A stretch of DNA of 64,000 nucleotides, taken from NCBI RefSeq assembly GCF_003931565.1, contig NZ_RRYI01000004.1:496001-560000 (forward strand), written 5' to 3'. Below the pieces are notes generated by a model. That model did no database searches and was not told where the DNA came from. It was given only the letters and a program-made list of their open reading frames with translations. The number at the start of each line of letters is the position of its first letter. The first letter of the stretch is position 1. Shown here one piece after another: positions 57,227 to 64,000 of this stretch. The translations under genes and the position numbers were made by a program. The stretch is from Caulobacter sp. 602-1. Its GTDB lineage: Bacteria > Pseudomonadota > Alphaproteobacteria > Caulobacterales > Caulobacteraceae.

Positions 57227-58123
57227 ATGGATCGCTGGCAAGCGATGAAGGTGTTCGTGAAGGTCGCCGAGACCAAGGGCTTCGCCGAGGCGGCGCGGCA
57301 GTTGCACATGAGCCCGCCGGCCGTGACCCGCGCGGTCGCGGCGCTGGAAGAGGCGATCGGCGCGCGTCTGCTGGTGCGCACCACGCGCTCGGTGACCCTG
57401 ACCGACGCCGGCGCGCGGTTCTTCGAGGACTGCTCGCGGATCCTGGCCGATCTGGCCGAGGCCGAGGCCAGCGCCGCCGGCAGTTTCGCCACGCCCAGTG
57501 GCACGCTGACCATCACCGCCTCGGTGATGTTCGGTCATCAGTACATCCTGCCGATCATCATGGACTACCTGGCCGAACATCCGCGGGTCAGCATCCGCAC
57601 CCTGTTCGTCGACCGCATGGTCAACATCGTCGACGAAGGCGTGGATCTGGCCGTTCGGATCGGCAACCTGCCCAATTCCGGCTTCAGCGCCTTGCGCGTC
57701 GGCTCGGTCCGCCGGGTCGTCTGCGGCTCGCCCGGTTATTTCGAGAAGAATGGCGTCCCGACCACGCCGGCGGATCTGGCCAGCCACTCGGTGATCTCGG
57801 CGACCAGCGCCTGGGCCTCGACGGAGTGGCGCTTCGGCCAGGACCAGAAGACCGTCGTTCACGTCTATCCGCGGCTCTACTGCAACACCAACGACGCGGC
57901 CCTTCAGGCGGCGATCGACGGCTTCGGCCTGACGCGGGTGCTGTCCTACCAGGCGGCGCCGTCGCTGGCGTCCGGCGCGTTGCGGACGGTGCTTTCGGAC
58001 TATGAAGAGCATCCGCTGCCGGTCCACATCGTCCACCCGGAGGGACGGCACGCGCCGGCCAAGGTCCGCACCTTCATCGACTTCGCGGCGGGGCGGCTAC
58101 GGGCGGACCGCCGGATCAATTAG
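57227..58123 (+). CDS. LysR-family transcriptional regulator
   Basis: 298 residues. The helix-turn-helix spans residues 1-60 (MKVFVKVAETKGFAEAARQL, then HMSPPAVTRAVAALEEAIGA), followed by LLVRTTRSVTLTDAGARFFE. The effector domain is of the PBP2 CrgA-like type (GTLTITASVMFGHQYILPII, LAVRIGNLPNSGFSALRVGS). ATG 57227 gives the usual N-terminus; the longer in-frame start at 57176 is rejected. It precedes a glutathione S-transferase and a redox fusion enzyme in the same direction, which it may activate. Confidence 0.88.
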   Translation: MDRWQAMKVFVKVAETKGFAEAARQLHMSPPAVTRAVAALEEAIGARLLVRTTRSVTLTDAGARFFEDCSRILADLAEAEASAAGSFATPSGTLTITASVMFGHQYILPIIMDYLAEHPRVSIRTLFVDRMVNIVDEGVDLAVRIGNLPNSGFSALRVGSVRRVVCGSPGYFEKNGVPTTPADLASHSVISATSAWASTEWRFGQDQKTVVHVYPRLYCNTNDAALQAAIDGFGLTRVLSYQAAPSLASGALRTVLSDYEEHPLPVHIVHPEGRHAPAKVRTFIDFAAGRLRADRRIN

Positions 58124-58132
58124 GCTAGAGCA

Positions 58133-58147
58133 TTCCGCCGCGCGGAA
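58133..58147 (+). terminator. weak hairpin after the LysR gene
   Basis: TTCCGC-CGC-GCGGAA forms a six-bp stem ten bases after the stop, followed by a mixed pyrimidine stretch. It may attenuate read-through into the glutathione S-transferase gene. Confidence 0.3.
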
Positions 58148-58249
58148 GAGTGCCTTTCCCTCGTCGCGGCTTCAGCCCGTCCGTTGGATGGAGTGTCCTT
58201 GGCCCGTCGGATGGACGCTGTGTCCAGCCGCTCCGCGAAGGACATGACG

Positions 58250-58861
58250 ATGCGCCTCTACCACCATCCGCTGTCGGGCCATGCCCACCGGGCCCACCTG
58301 TTCCTGTCGCTGATCGGCGCGGACTTCGAGCTGGTCGAGGTCGATCTGGCGTCGGGCGCGCACAAGACGCCGGAATTCCTGAAGCTGAACCCGTTCGGCC
58401 AGGTGCCCGTGCTGGACGACGACGGCGTCATCGTCTCGGATTCCAACGGCATCATGGTCTACCTGGCTCGCAAGTTCGACAAGACCGACTGGCTGCCGGA
58501 GGGCGTCATCGAGGCCGCCCAGGTCCAGCGCTGGCTGTCCGTGGCCGCCGGCGAACTGGCCTACGGCGCCGCCGCCGCTCGCCTGATCACCGTGTTCGGG
58601 GCCAAGCGCGACGCCGACGAAGTCATCGGGCGCGGCGCCGCGCTGCTGAATATCTTGGAAGGCCTTCTGACCCAGCAGGACTGGCTGGTCGCCGGCCGCC
58701 CGACGATCGCGGATGTGGCGCTCTATAGCTACACGGCCCGCGCGCCCGAGGGGAACGTCGACCTTCAGCCCTATCCGGCCGTCCGCCAATGGCTGGCGCG
58801 CATCGAGGCTCTGCCGGGCTTCGTGCCGTTCCGCCAGACGCCCGTCGGCCTGGCCGCGTAG
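58250..58861 (+). CDS. glutathione S-transferase
   Basis: About 203 residues. The thioredoxin-like N-terminal domain has [20 protein letters not shown] and [20 protein letters not shown] (cis-Pro and the glutathione-binding Asp-Ser). A helical C-terminal domain follows, with [20 protein letters not shown]. It conjugates or reduces electrophiles with glutathione. AAGGA at 58238-58242 is correctly spaced for ATG 58250; ATG 58244 is too close to it. It lies 24 bases before the fusion enzyme gene, suggesting a shared detoxification transcript. Confidence 0.88.
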   Translation: MRLYHHPLSGHAHRAHLFLSLIGADFELVEVDLASGAHKTPEFLKLNPFGQVPVLDDDGVIVSDSNGIMVYLARKFDKTDWLPEGVIEAAQVQRWLSVAAGELAYGAAAARLITVFGAKRDADEVIGRGAALLNILEGLLTQQDWLVAGRPTIADVALYSYTARAPEGNVDLQPYPAVRQWLARIEALPGFVPFRQTPVGLAA

Positions 58862-58885
58862 CGTCGAGCGCCGGGGAGCGGGCCC

Positions 58886-60934
58886 ATGACCACCACCGAA
58901 AAGCCCTCTCCCTGGCATCGCGGCGAGGTCGAGATCCAGCGCAGCGTCGGCGTCGAGGCGAGGATGGACGGGATCGGCCGTCGCGTCATCCGCGACTACC
59001 TGCTGGATCAGCACCGCGCGTTCTTTCCGCAACTGCCTTTCCTGGTGGTGGGCAGCGTCGATCCGGCGGGCGCGCCCTGGGCGACCATCGTCGCCGGCCA
59101 GCCGGGTTTCATCAGCTCGCCCGACATCTACACCCTCTCGATCGAGGCCGCGCGGCAACCCAGTGATCCCGCCGATGCGGGGATGGAGGACGGCGACCCC
59201 GTCGGCCTGCTGGGCGTCGAGCTGCATACGCGCCGTCGCAATCGCATGAACGGTGCGTTGCGCCGCACGGCTGGCGGCTTCGACGTGGTCGTGGACCAGA
59301 GCTATGGCAATTGCCCGCAATACATCCAGCTGCGCGACTTCGCGATCGTGGGCGACCCCGCCGCGCCCTATGCCGGCGAGGTCGAGACCTCTACGGATCT
59401 GGACGTCGACGCCCGCGCGCTGATCGCCGCCGCCGACACGTTTTTCGTGGCGTCCTACAGCGACGAGGGCGGGCGACGGGTCGACGTCTCGCACCGGGGC
59501 GGCAAGCCTGGCTTCGTGCGGATCGGCCAAGACGGCGTCCTGACCATTCCCGACTTCGCCGGCAACCTGTTCTTCAACACACTGGGCAATATCCGCCTGA
59601 ACGGCAAGGCCGGCCTGGTCTTTGTCGACTTCTCGTCCGGTGACATGCTGCAGCTGACCGGCGAGGCCGAGGTGGTGCTGGACTCGCCCGAGATCGCCGC
59701 TTTCCAGGGCGCGGAGCGCCTGTGGCGCGTGCGTCCCACCAAGATCGTCCGTCGACGGAGCGTCTTACCGGTGCGCTGGGCCGACCGCGCCAACGGCGCT
59801 TCGCCCAACGCCCTGATCACCGGCGACTGGGATGCGACGGCGGCGCGGCTGAAGGCCGCCGAACTGGCCGATCGGTGGCGTCCGTTCCGGGTCAGGAAGA
59901 TCACCCGGGAGAGCGCGGCGATCCGCTCGTTCGAGCTGGAGCCGGCAGATGGCGTGGCGACCATTCCGCACCTGGCCGGTCAGCATCTGCCGATCCGCGT
60001 CCTGTTGCCCGGCGACGAGCGGCCCGTCATCCGCACCTACACGCTCTCGGTCGCGCCGTCGGACCCGTTCTACCGGATCAGCGTCAAGCGCGAGGGCGGG
60101 GTCTCCCAATACCTCCACGACCAGATCCGCGAAGGCGACCTGATCGAGGCTCGCGCCCCGGCTGGCGGCTTCACGATCGACGCCGCGGAAAAGCGTCCGG
60201 CGGTGCTGCTGGCGGCTGGCGTTGGCATTACGCCCATGATCGCCATGGCGCGGCACATCCTGTTCGAGGGTTTCCGCACGCGCGGTGTCCGGCGCACGTA
60301 CATCTTCCAGGCGGCGCGGACCAAGGCCGAGCGGGCGTTCGACGAGGAGCTCGCGGCGCTGGTCGAGGCGGGGCAGGGGGCGATCCGCCTCACGCGCATC
60401 CTCGGCGACACGGACGGCGCGGACCCGGATGACTACGATCTCCTGGGCCGGCTGGACATGGACGCCCTGCGCGCCGAGTTGCCGTTCGACGACTATGACT
60501 TCTATCTGTGCGGCCCGCCGGGGTTCATGCAGGCGATCTATGACGGCCTGCGGGGCCTGAACGTCGCCGATCGGCGCATCCATGCCGAGGCCTTTGGCCC
60601 CGCATCGCTGCAATGCACGCCGGACCTGGGCGGCGCGCCCGCCAAGGTCGGCCCGCCGCCCGCGACGACCTCGAAGCCGGTGTTGTTCATGGAGTCGTCC
60701 AAGGAAGCCCGCTGGGAGCCCGGCTCGGGCACGCTGCTGGAACTGGCCGAGGCGCGGGGACTGCAACCCGAATTCAGCTGCCGCGCCGGAACTTGCGGTT
60801 CCTGCAAGACAAAGGTGCTGCAAGGCGCCGTTTCCTATCTGACGCCGCCGACCGCTCCGGTCGCCGAGGACGAGGCGCTGATCTGCTGCGCCGTTCCGGC
60901 CGCCGACGGCGAGGCGCTGCATCTGGCCCTTTGA
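58886..60934 (+). CDS. fusion of PNPOx-like, ferredoxin-NADP reductase and 2Fe-2S ferredoxin domains
   Basis: 682 residues in three parts. Residues 1-330 form a pyridoxamine-5'-phosphate oxidase-like flavin-binding split barrel ([40 protein letters not shown]). From about 338 follows a reductase module with a flavin motif (RTYTLSVAP) and a nucleotide motif ([39 protein letters not shown]). The final 85 residues are a plant-type ferredoxin with Cys632, Cys637 and Cys640 (CRAGTCGSC) and Cys667 or Cys668. Electrons likely run from NAD(P)H through flavin and the iron-sulfur cluster to a flavin or substrate in the first domain. Physiological substrate unknown. Confidence 0.9.
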   Translation: MTTTEKPSPWHRGEVEIQRSVGVEARMDGIGRRVIRDYLLDQHRAFFPQLPFLVVGSVDPAGAPWATIVAGQPGFISSPDIYTLSIEAARQPSDPADAGMEDGDPVGLLGVELHTRRRNRMNGALRRTAGGFDVVVDQSYGNCPQYIQLRDFAIVGDPAAPYAGEVETSTDLDVDARALIAAADTFFVASYSDEGGRRVDVSHRGGKPGFVRIGQDGVLTIPDFAGNLFFNTLGNIRLNGKAGLVFVDFSSGDMLQLTGEAEVVLDSPEIAAFQGAERLWRVRPTKIVRRRSVLPVRWADRANGASPNALITGDWDATAARLKAAELADRWRPFRVRKITRESAAIRSFELEPADGVATIPHLAGQHLPIRVLLPGDERPVIRTYTLSVAPSDPFYRISVKREGGVSQYLHDQIREGDLIEARAPAGGFTIDAAEKRPAVLLAAGVGITPMIAMARHILFEGFRTRGVRRTYIFQAARTKAERAFDEELAALVEAGQGAIRLTRILGDTDGADPDDYDLLGRLDMDALRAELPFDDYDFYLCGPPGFMQAIYDGLRGLNVADRRIHAEAFGPASLQCTPDLGGAPAKVGPPPATTSKPVLFMESSKEARWEPGSGTLLELAEARGLQPEFSCRAGTCGSCKTKVLQGAVSYLTPPTAPVAEDEALICCAVPAADGEALHLAL

Positions 60935-60951
60935 TCCCCGAGGAGAAACCC

Positions 60952-61416
60952 ATGTCCCGTCCGCCGCTGCCCCCGTTCACGCGCGAAACAGCCATAGAGA
61001 AGGTCCGCCTGGCCGAGGATGGCTGGAACAGCCGCGACGCCGCCAAGGTCGCCCTGGCCTATACGACCGACACCCATTGGCGGAACCGCGCCGAGTTCCT
61101 GAACGGCCGTGATCAGGCCCAGGCCTTCCTGGAGCGCAAATGGGCCAAGGAGCTGGACTATCGGCTGATCAAGGAGCTGTGGGCGTTCGAGGGCGATCGT
61201 ATCGCCGTTCGCTACGCCTATGAATATCACGATGACAGCGGCAACTGGTTCCGCGCCTACGGCAACGAGAACTGGGAGTTCGACGCCGACGGCCTGATGC
61301 GCAATCGTCACGCCAGCATCAACGAACAGCCGATCGCCGAGGCCGACCGCAAGTTCCATTGGCCGCTGGGCCGCCGACCCGACGATCATCCCGGCTTGAG
61401 CGACTTCGACTTCTGA
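60952..61416 (+). CDS. DUF1348 (SnoaL/NTF2-like) protein
   Basis: 154 residues of the DUF1348 family, an NTF2/SnoaL-like cone fold: [60 protein letters not shown] and a C-terminal [21 protein letters not shown] strong AGGAGA site precedes the ATG, 17 bases after the fusion enzyme. Small cytoplasmic proteins of this kind often accompany oxidoreductases and are suspected of binding hydrophobic ligands. No enzymatic function is established. Confidence 0.85.
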   Translation: MSRPPLPPFTRETAIEKVRLAEDGWNSRDAAKVALAYTTDTHWRNRAEFLNGRDQAQAFLERKWAKELDYRLIKELWAFEGDRIAVRYAYEYHDDSGNWFRAYGNENWEFDADGLMRNRHASINEQPIAEADRKFHWPLGRRPDDHPGLSDFDF

Positions 61417-61449
61417 CCGCAGTCTTCCCTCGGGAGGACGGAATCAGCC

Positions 61450-63075
61450 GTGACCACGGACGCGATCGATCTGGGCGAGTACGACTATATCGTGGTTGGG
61501 GCGGGATCCGCCGGATGCCTGCTGGCCAATCGGCTGACGACCGATCCTTCGGTTCGCGTGCTGCTGCTGGAGGCTGGCGGCCAGGACGACTGGATCTGGT
61601 TCCACATTCCGGTCGGCTACCTGTTCGCGATCGGCCATCCGCGCGCCGACTGGCTGTTCGAGACGACGGCCCAGCCTGGGCTCGACAATCGGGTCCTGGC
61701 CTATCCGCGCGGCAAGGTGATCGGCGGGTCGTCGGCGATCAACGCCATGATCTACATGCGCGGCCAGGCTCAGGATTATGACGGCTGGCGCCAGCGCGGC
61801 CTCGCCGGCTGGAGCTGGTCCGACGTGCTGCCCTACTTCCTGCGCCACGAGGACCACGTCGCCCCCCAGGGGGAGCACCACAGGTCTGGCGGCGAATATC
61901 GGGTCGAGCATCCGCGCGTGCGCTGGGACATTCTCGACGCGATCCGGCTGGCGGGCGAGCAGGCGGGCGTCCCGCAAATCGACGACTTCAACGGCGGCGA
62001 CAACGCCGGTTCGTCCTATTTCCAGGTCAACCAGCGGGCCGGTCGGCGCTGGAGCACCGCCACGGCCTTCCTCAAGCCCATTCTCGGGCGCAGCAACCTG
62101 CGGCTGGAGAAGGGCGTCGAGGTCGAAAGCCTCGTGTTCGACGGCAAGCGCGTGATCGGCCTGCGCGCGCGACGGGGCGGGCAGGCGCTGAGCGCCCGCG
62201 CCAAGGGCGAGGTGATCCTGGCCGCCGGAGCGATCGGCTCTCCGGTGATCCTGCAACGCTCGGGCGTCGGCGACGCCGAGGTTCTGAAGCGGATCGGCGT
62301 CGCGCCTCGCCATCACCTGCCCGGCGTCGGGGCCAACCTGCAGGATCACCTGCAGATCCGGCCGGTCTACAAGGTGCGCGGCGTACGGACCCTGAACACC
62401 GACTACGCCAACCTGGCGCGGCGGTTGGGCATGGGCCTGGACTACGCCCTGCGTCGGTCCGGGCCGCTGACCATGGCCCCGTCGCAGTTGGGCATGTTCT
62501 GTCGGTCGGACCCGCGTCTGGCCACGCCGGACCTGGAGTTCCACTTCCAGCCGCTCAGCCTGGATCGCTGGGGCGAGGGCCTGCACCGGTTCGGCGCGAT
62601 AACGGCCAGCGTCTGCAACCTGCGGCCCACCAGCCGGGGTAGCGTCACGCTCTCGGGCCCGGACCTCGCCGATCCCCCGCTGATCGATCCCCGCTACCTG
62701 ACCACCGAGGCCGACCGGGACGTCGCCGTGGCCTCGCTGCGCTGGGCAAGGCGGATAATGGGACAACCGGCCCTGGCCGCCTATGCGCCCGAGGCGTTCC
62801 GGCCAGGGGCTGAGGTCGATACCGATCAGGGCCTGCTGGCGGCCGCCAAAGCCCTGGCCACGACCATCTTTCACCCCGTCGGCACGGCGGCCATGGGCGT
62901 GGCGGACGACCCGATGGCGGTGCTCGACGAACGGCTGAGAGTGCGCGGCCTCGAAGGCCTGCGGGTCGTCGACGCCTCGGTGATGCCGACGATCACCTCG
63001 GGCAACACCAACGCCCCCACCGTGATGATCGCCGAAAAGGGCGCGGCGATGATCCTGGAAGATCGCCGGGGCTAA
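61450..63075 (+). CDS. GMC-family FAD oxidoreductase (choline dehydrogenase-like)
   Basis: 541 residues. N-terminal FAD-binding YIVVGAGSAGCLLANRLTTD with VRVLLLEAGG, GMC signature 1 in PRGKVIGGSSAINAMIYMRG, signature 2 near GEVILAAGAIGSPVILQRSG, and the C-terminal FHPVGTAAMGVADDPMAVLD with the catalytic His and VMPTITSGNTNAPTVMIAEK. It oxidises an alcohol to an aldehyde or acid, cytoplasmic. GTG 61450 follows GGGAGGACG. It lies 33 bases after the DUF1348 gene, ending a run of four co-directional redox genes. Specific alcohol unknown; choline, polyethylene glycol and aryl-alcohol enzymes share these motifs. Confidence 0.9.
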   Translation: MTTDAIDLGEYDYIVVGAGSAGCLLANRLTTDPSVRVLLLEAGGQDDWIWFHIPVGYLFAIGHPRADWLFETTAQPGLDNRVLAYPRGKVIGGSSAINAMIYMRGQAQDYDGWRQRGLAGWSWSDVLPYFLRHEDHVAPQGEHHRSGGEYRVEHPRVRWDILDAIRLAGEQAGVPQIDDFNGGDNAGSSYFQVNQRAGRRWSTATAFLKPILGRSNLRLEKGVEVESLVFDGKRVIGLRARRGGQALSARAKGEVILAAGAIGSPVILQRSGVGDAEVLKRIGVAPRHHLPGVGANLQDHLQIRPVYKVRGVRTLNTDYANLARRLGMGLDYALRRSGPLTMAPSQLGMFCRSDPRLATPDLEFHFQPLSLDRWGEGLHRFGAITASVCNLRPTSRGSVTLSGPDLADPPLIDPRYLTTEADRDVAVASLRWARRIMGQPALAAYAPEAFRPGAEVDTDQGLLAAAKALATTIFHPVGTAAMGVADDPMAVLDERLRVRGLEGLRVVDASVMPTITSGNTNAPTVMIAEKGAAMILEDRRG

Positions 63076-63096
63076 CGCCGCGCCGGCTCCTGCTCC

Positions 63097-64000
63097 TCAT
63101 GGATGTCGAGGCGCGTCTTCGGCGATCGTCGAGCCCGGCGCTTCGGCCTCGTCCAGCAGGTTCAGGAGGTTGGCCAGGGTCGGGGCCTGATCGTCGCGTC
63201 GCCAGGCCAGGCCGGTCTCCAGCATCGGCGCGACCCCGGCCAGCGGGACATAGGTGACCCCCGCCCGCGCCAGGTTGCGCAGCGAAGCGGGCACGAGCGC
63301 GATCCCTAGGCCGCTGGAGACTAGGCTGATGATCGTCTGCATCTGGATGGCTTCCTGGATGATCCGCGCCGTCCCGCCCAGTGACGCGAAATAGCCGGTG
63401 ACCAGGTCGTGAAAGGCCGGGGCCACGTGTTTGGGGAACAGGATCAGCGGCGACGCCAGCACCTCCGTGCTGGAGATCTCGGTCTCGTGGGCGATGCGGC
63501 CGTCCTCGATCCAGGCGCTGGGGACGGCGGCGACGAGAGGCTCGCGAAGCAGGCGTCGATAGGCGAGGGCAGGGGGCAAGGGATGATCGAGCGGCGGAAT
63601 GATGATGCCGGCATGGCGCTCGCCGCCGACGATGGCCGGGATCTGCACGTCGCTGGTCGCCTCGAACAGACGGATCTCGACGCCCGGATAGGCCTGGGAA
63701 TATCGCCGGACCAGAGAGGGCAGGACGCTGTAGTCGGCGGTGCTGACGAACGACAGCGCCAGATAGCCGGTCTGGCCGTCGCGCATCCGCTGGGCCAGGG
63801 CGGGCAGGCCGTCCAGCGTCGCCAAGGCTTCCAGCACATGCGGCAGCCATTGCTCGCCCAAGGCGGTCAGGCGGACGCTGCGCTTGGTGCGTTCGAACAG
63901 CGGCGCGCCCAGGTCGCGCTCGAGGTTCATGATCGACTGGCTGAGCGGCGGCTGGGTCATGCCCAGTCGTTCGGCGGCGCGTCCGAAGTGCAGGGTCCGG
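63097..64000 (-). CDS. LysR-family transcriptional regulator, 5' end outside the window
   Basis: Open to the right edge on the minus strand; the first residues visible are RTLHFGRAAERLG, the start of a LysR helix-turn-helix, continuing MTQPPLSQSIMNLERDLGAP and LFERTKRSVRLTALG. The ATG at 63960 is internal to the recognition helix and cannot be the true start. The effector domain has LALSFVSTADYSVLPSLVRR and LVSSGLGIALVPASLRNLAR, typical of the CbbR/CatR-like fold. It is convergent with the GMC oxidoreductase, 21 bases apart. Target genes probably lie beyond the window. Confidence 0.88.
   Translation of the reverse strand, partial: RTLHFGRAAERLGMTQPPLSQSIMNLERDLGAPLFERTKRSVRLTALGEQWLPHVLEALATLDGLPALAQRMRDGQTGYLALSFVSTADYSVLPSLVRRYSQAYPGVEIRLFEATSDVQIPAIVGGERHAGIIIPPLDHPLPPALAYRRLLREPLVAAVPSAWIEDGRIAHETEISSTEVLASPLILFPKHVAPAFHDLVTGYFASLGGTARIIQEAIQMQTIISLVSSGLGIALVPASLRNLARAGVTYVPLAGVAPMLETGLAWRRDDQAPTLANLLNLLDEAEAPGSTIAEDAPRHP

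Noticed and set aside
1..64000. CRISPR arrays, tRNA/rRNA genes, insertion sequences, prophage or riboswitches
   Set aside because: No spaced direct repeats, cloverleaf sequence, transposase, integrase or recognisable aptamer was found on reading both strands by eye.

Overview
The window is about 64 kb of high-GC, densely coded DNA. Gene content points to an alphaproteobacterium of the Caulobacter/Phenylobacterium type. The grounds are two large TonB-dependent receptors of the Xanthomonas/Caulobacter style beside glycan or organophosphorus catabolic genes, a MucR-family regulator, a DUF4159/DUF4175/DUF58/MoxR operon, and many start/stop overlaps of the ATGA type. The genus is an inference. I saw no rRNA, tRNA, CRISPR array, insertion sequence or phage gene.

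Layout. (1) 1-4.9 kb: purine nucleoside utilisation, with a secreted nucleoside hydrolase (5' end cut), an NCS2 purine permease, an adenosine deaminase and an MmgE/PrpD protein, translationally coupled. (2) 4.9-10.9 kb, minus strand: surface-glycan genes (two GT-B glycosyltransferases, a flippase, a glycerophosphotransferase-like protein, a glucosamine-inositolphosphorylceramide-transferase-like propeller protein) and an HTH-only LuxR protein. (3) 11.2-24.4 kb: carbohydrate locus with an FCD/GntR regulator, gluconokinase, two paralogous secreted tandem beta-helix proteins each with a C-terminal propeller, a TonB-dependent receptor, a LacI repressor and a hexuronate-type MFS transporter. The 14-bp TACGACCATGGTCG lies before the first beta-helix gene and again before the receptor. 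(4) 24.4-38.8 kb: a second receptor, a four-gene operon alternating sulfotransferase-like and Asp/Asn-hydroxylase-like proteins, and a phosphonate catabolic island. The island holds a PhnZ/TmpB-like HD oxygenase and a Tat-exported phospholipase C on the minus strand, and a GntR/UTRA regulator, a DUF5690 transporter, a FAD amine oxidase-like enzyme and phosphonoacetaldehyde hydrolase on the plus strand.

The most interesting signal is in region 4. Near-identical 12-bp operators of the form TGGTNTAGACCA lie between the phospholipase and the regulator and in front of the transporter operon. Two one-mismatch or close variants lie in front of the receptor 10 kb away. I infer one regulon that imports and dismantles a phosphonolipid or similar C-P compound: receptor at the outer membrane, phospholipase C outside the cytoplasm, transporter at the inner membrane, then FAD oxidase plus PhnX, or the HD oxygenase, to release phosphate.

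(5) 38.9-46.3 kb: MucR-like regulator, carbonic anhydrase plus SulP transporter, an OmpR/EnvZ-type two-component pair, a pair of small secreted proteins of unknown function, and an FMN alpha-hydroxyacid oxidase. (6) 46.3-57.0 kb, minus strand: an eight-gene operon from Tat-exported TldD and TldE through DUF4159, MoxR ATPase, DUF58, BatA-like and DUF4175 proteins to a membrane protein. (7) 57.2-64.0 kb: LysR regulator, glutathione S-transferase, a rare PNPOx-ferredoxin reductase-ferredoxin fusion, a DUF1348 protein, a GMC oxidoreductase, and a second LysR gene cut by the window end.
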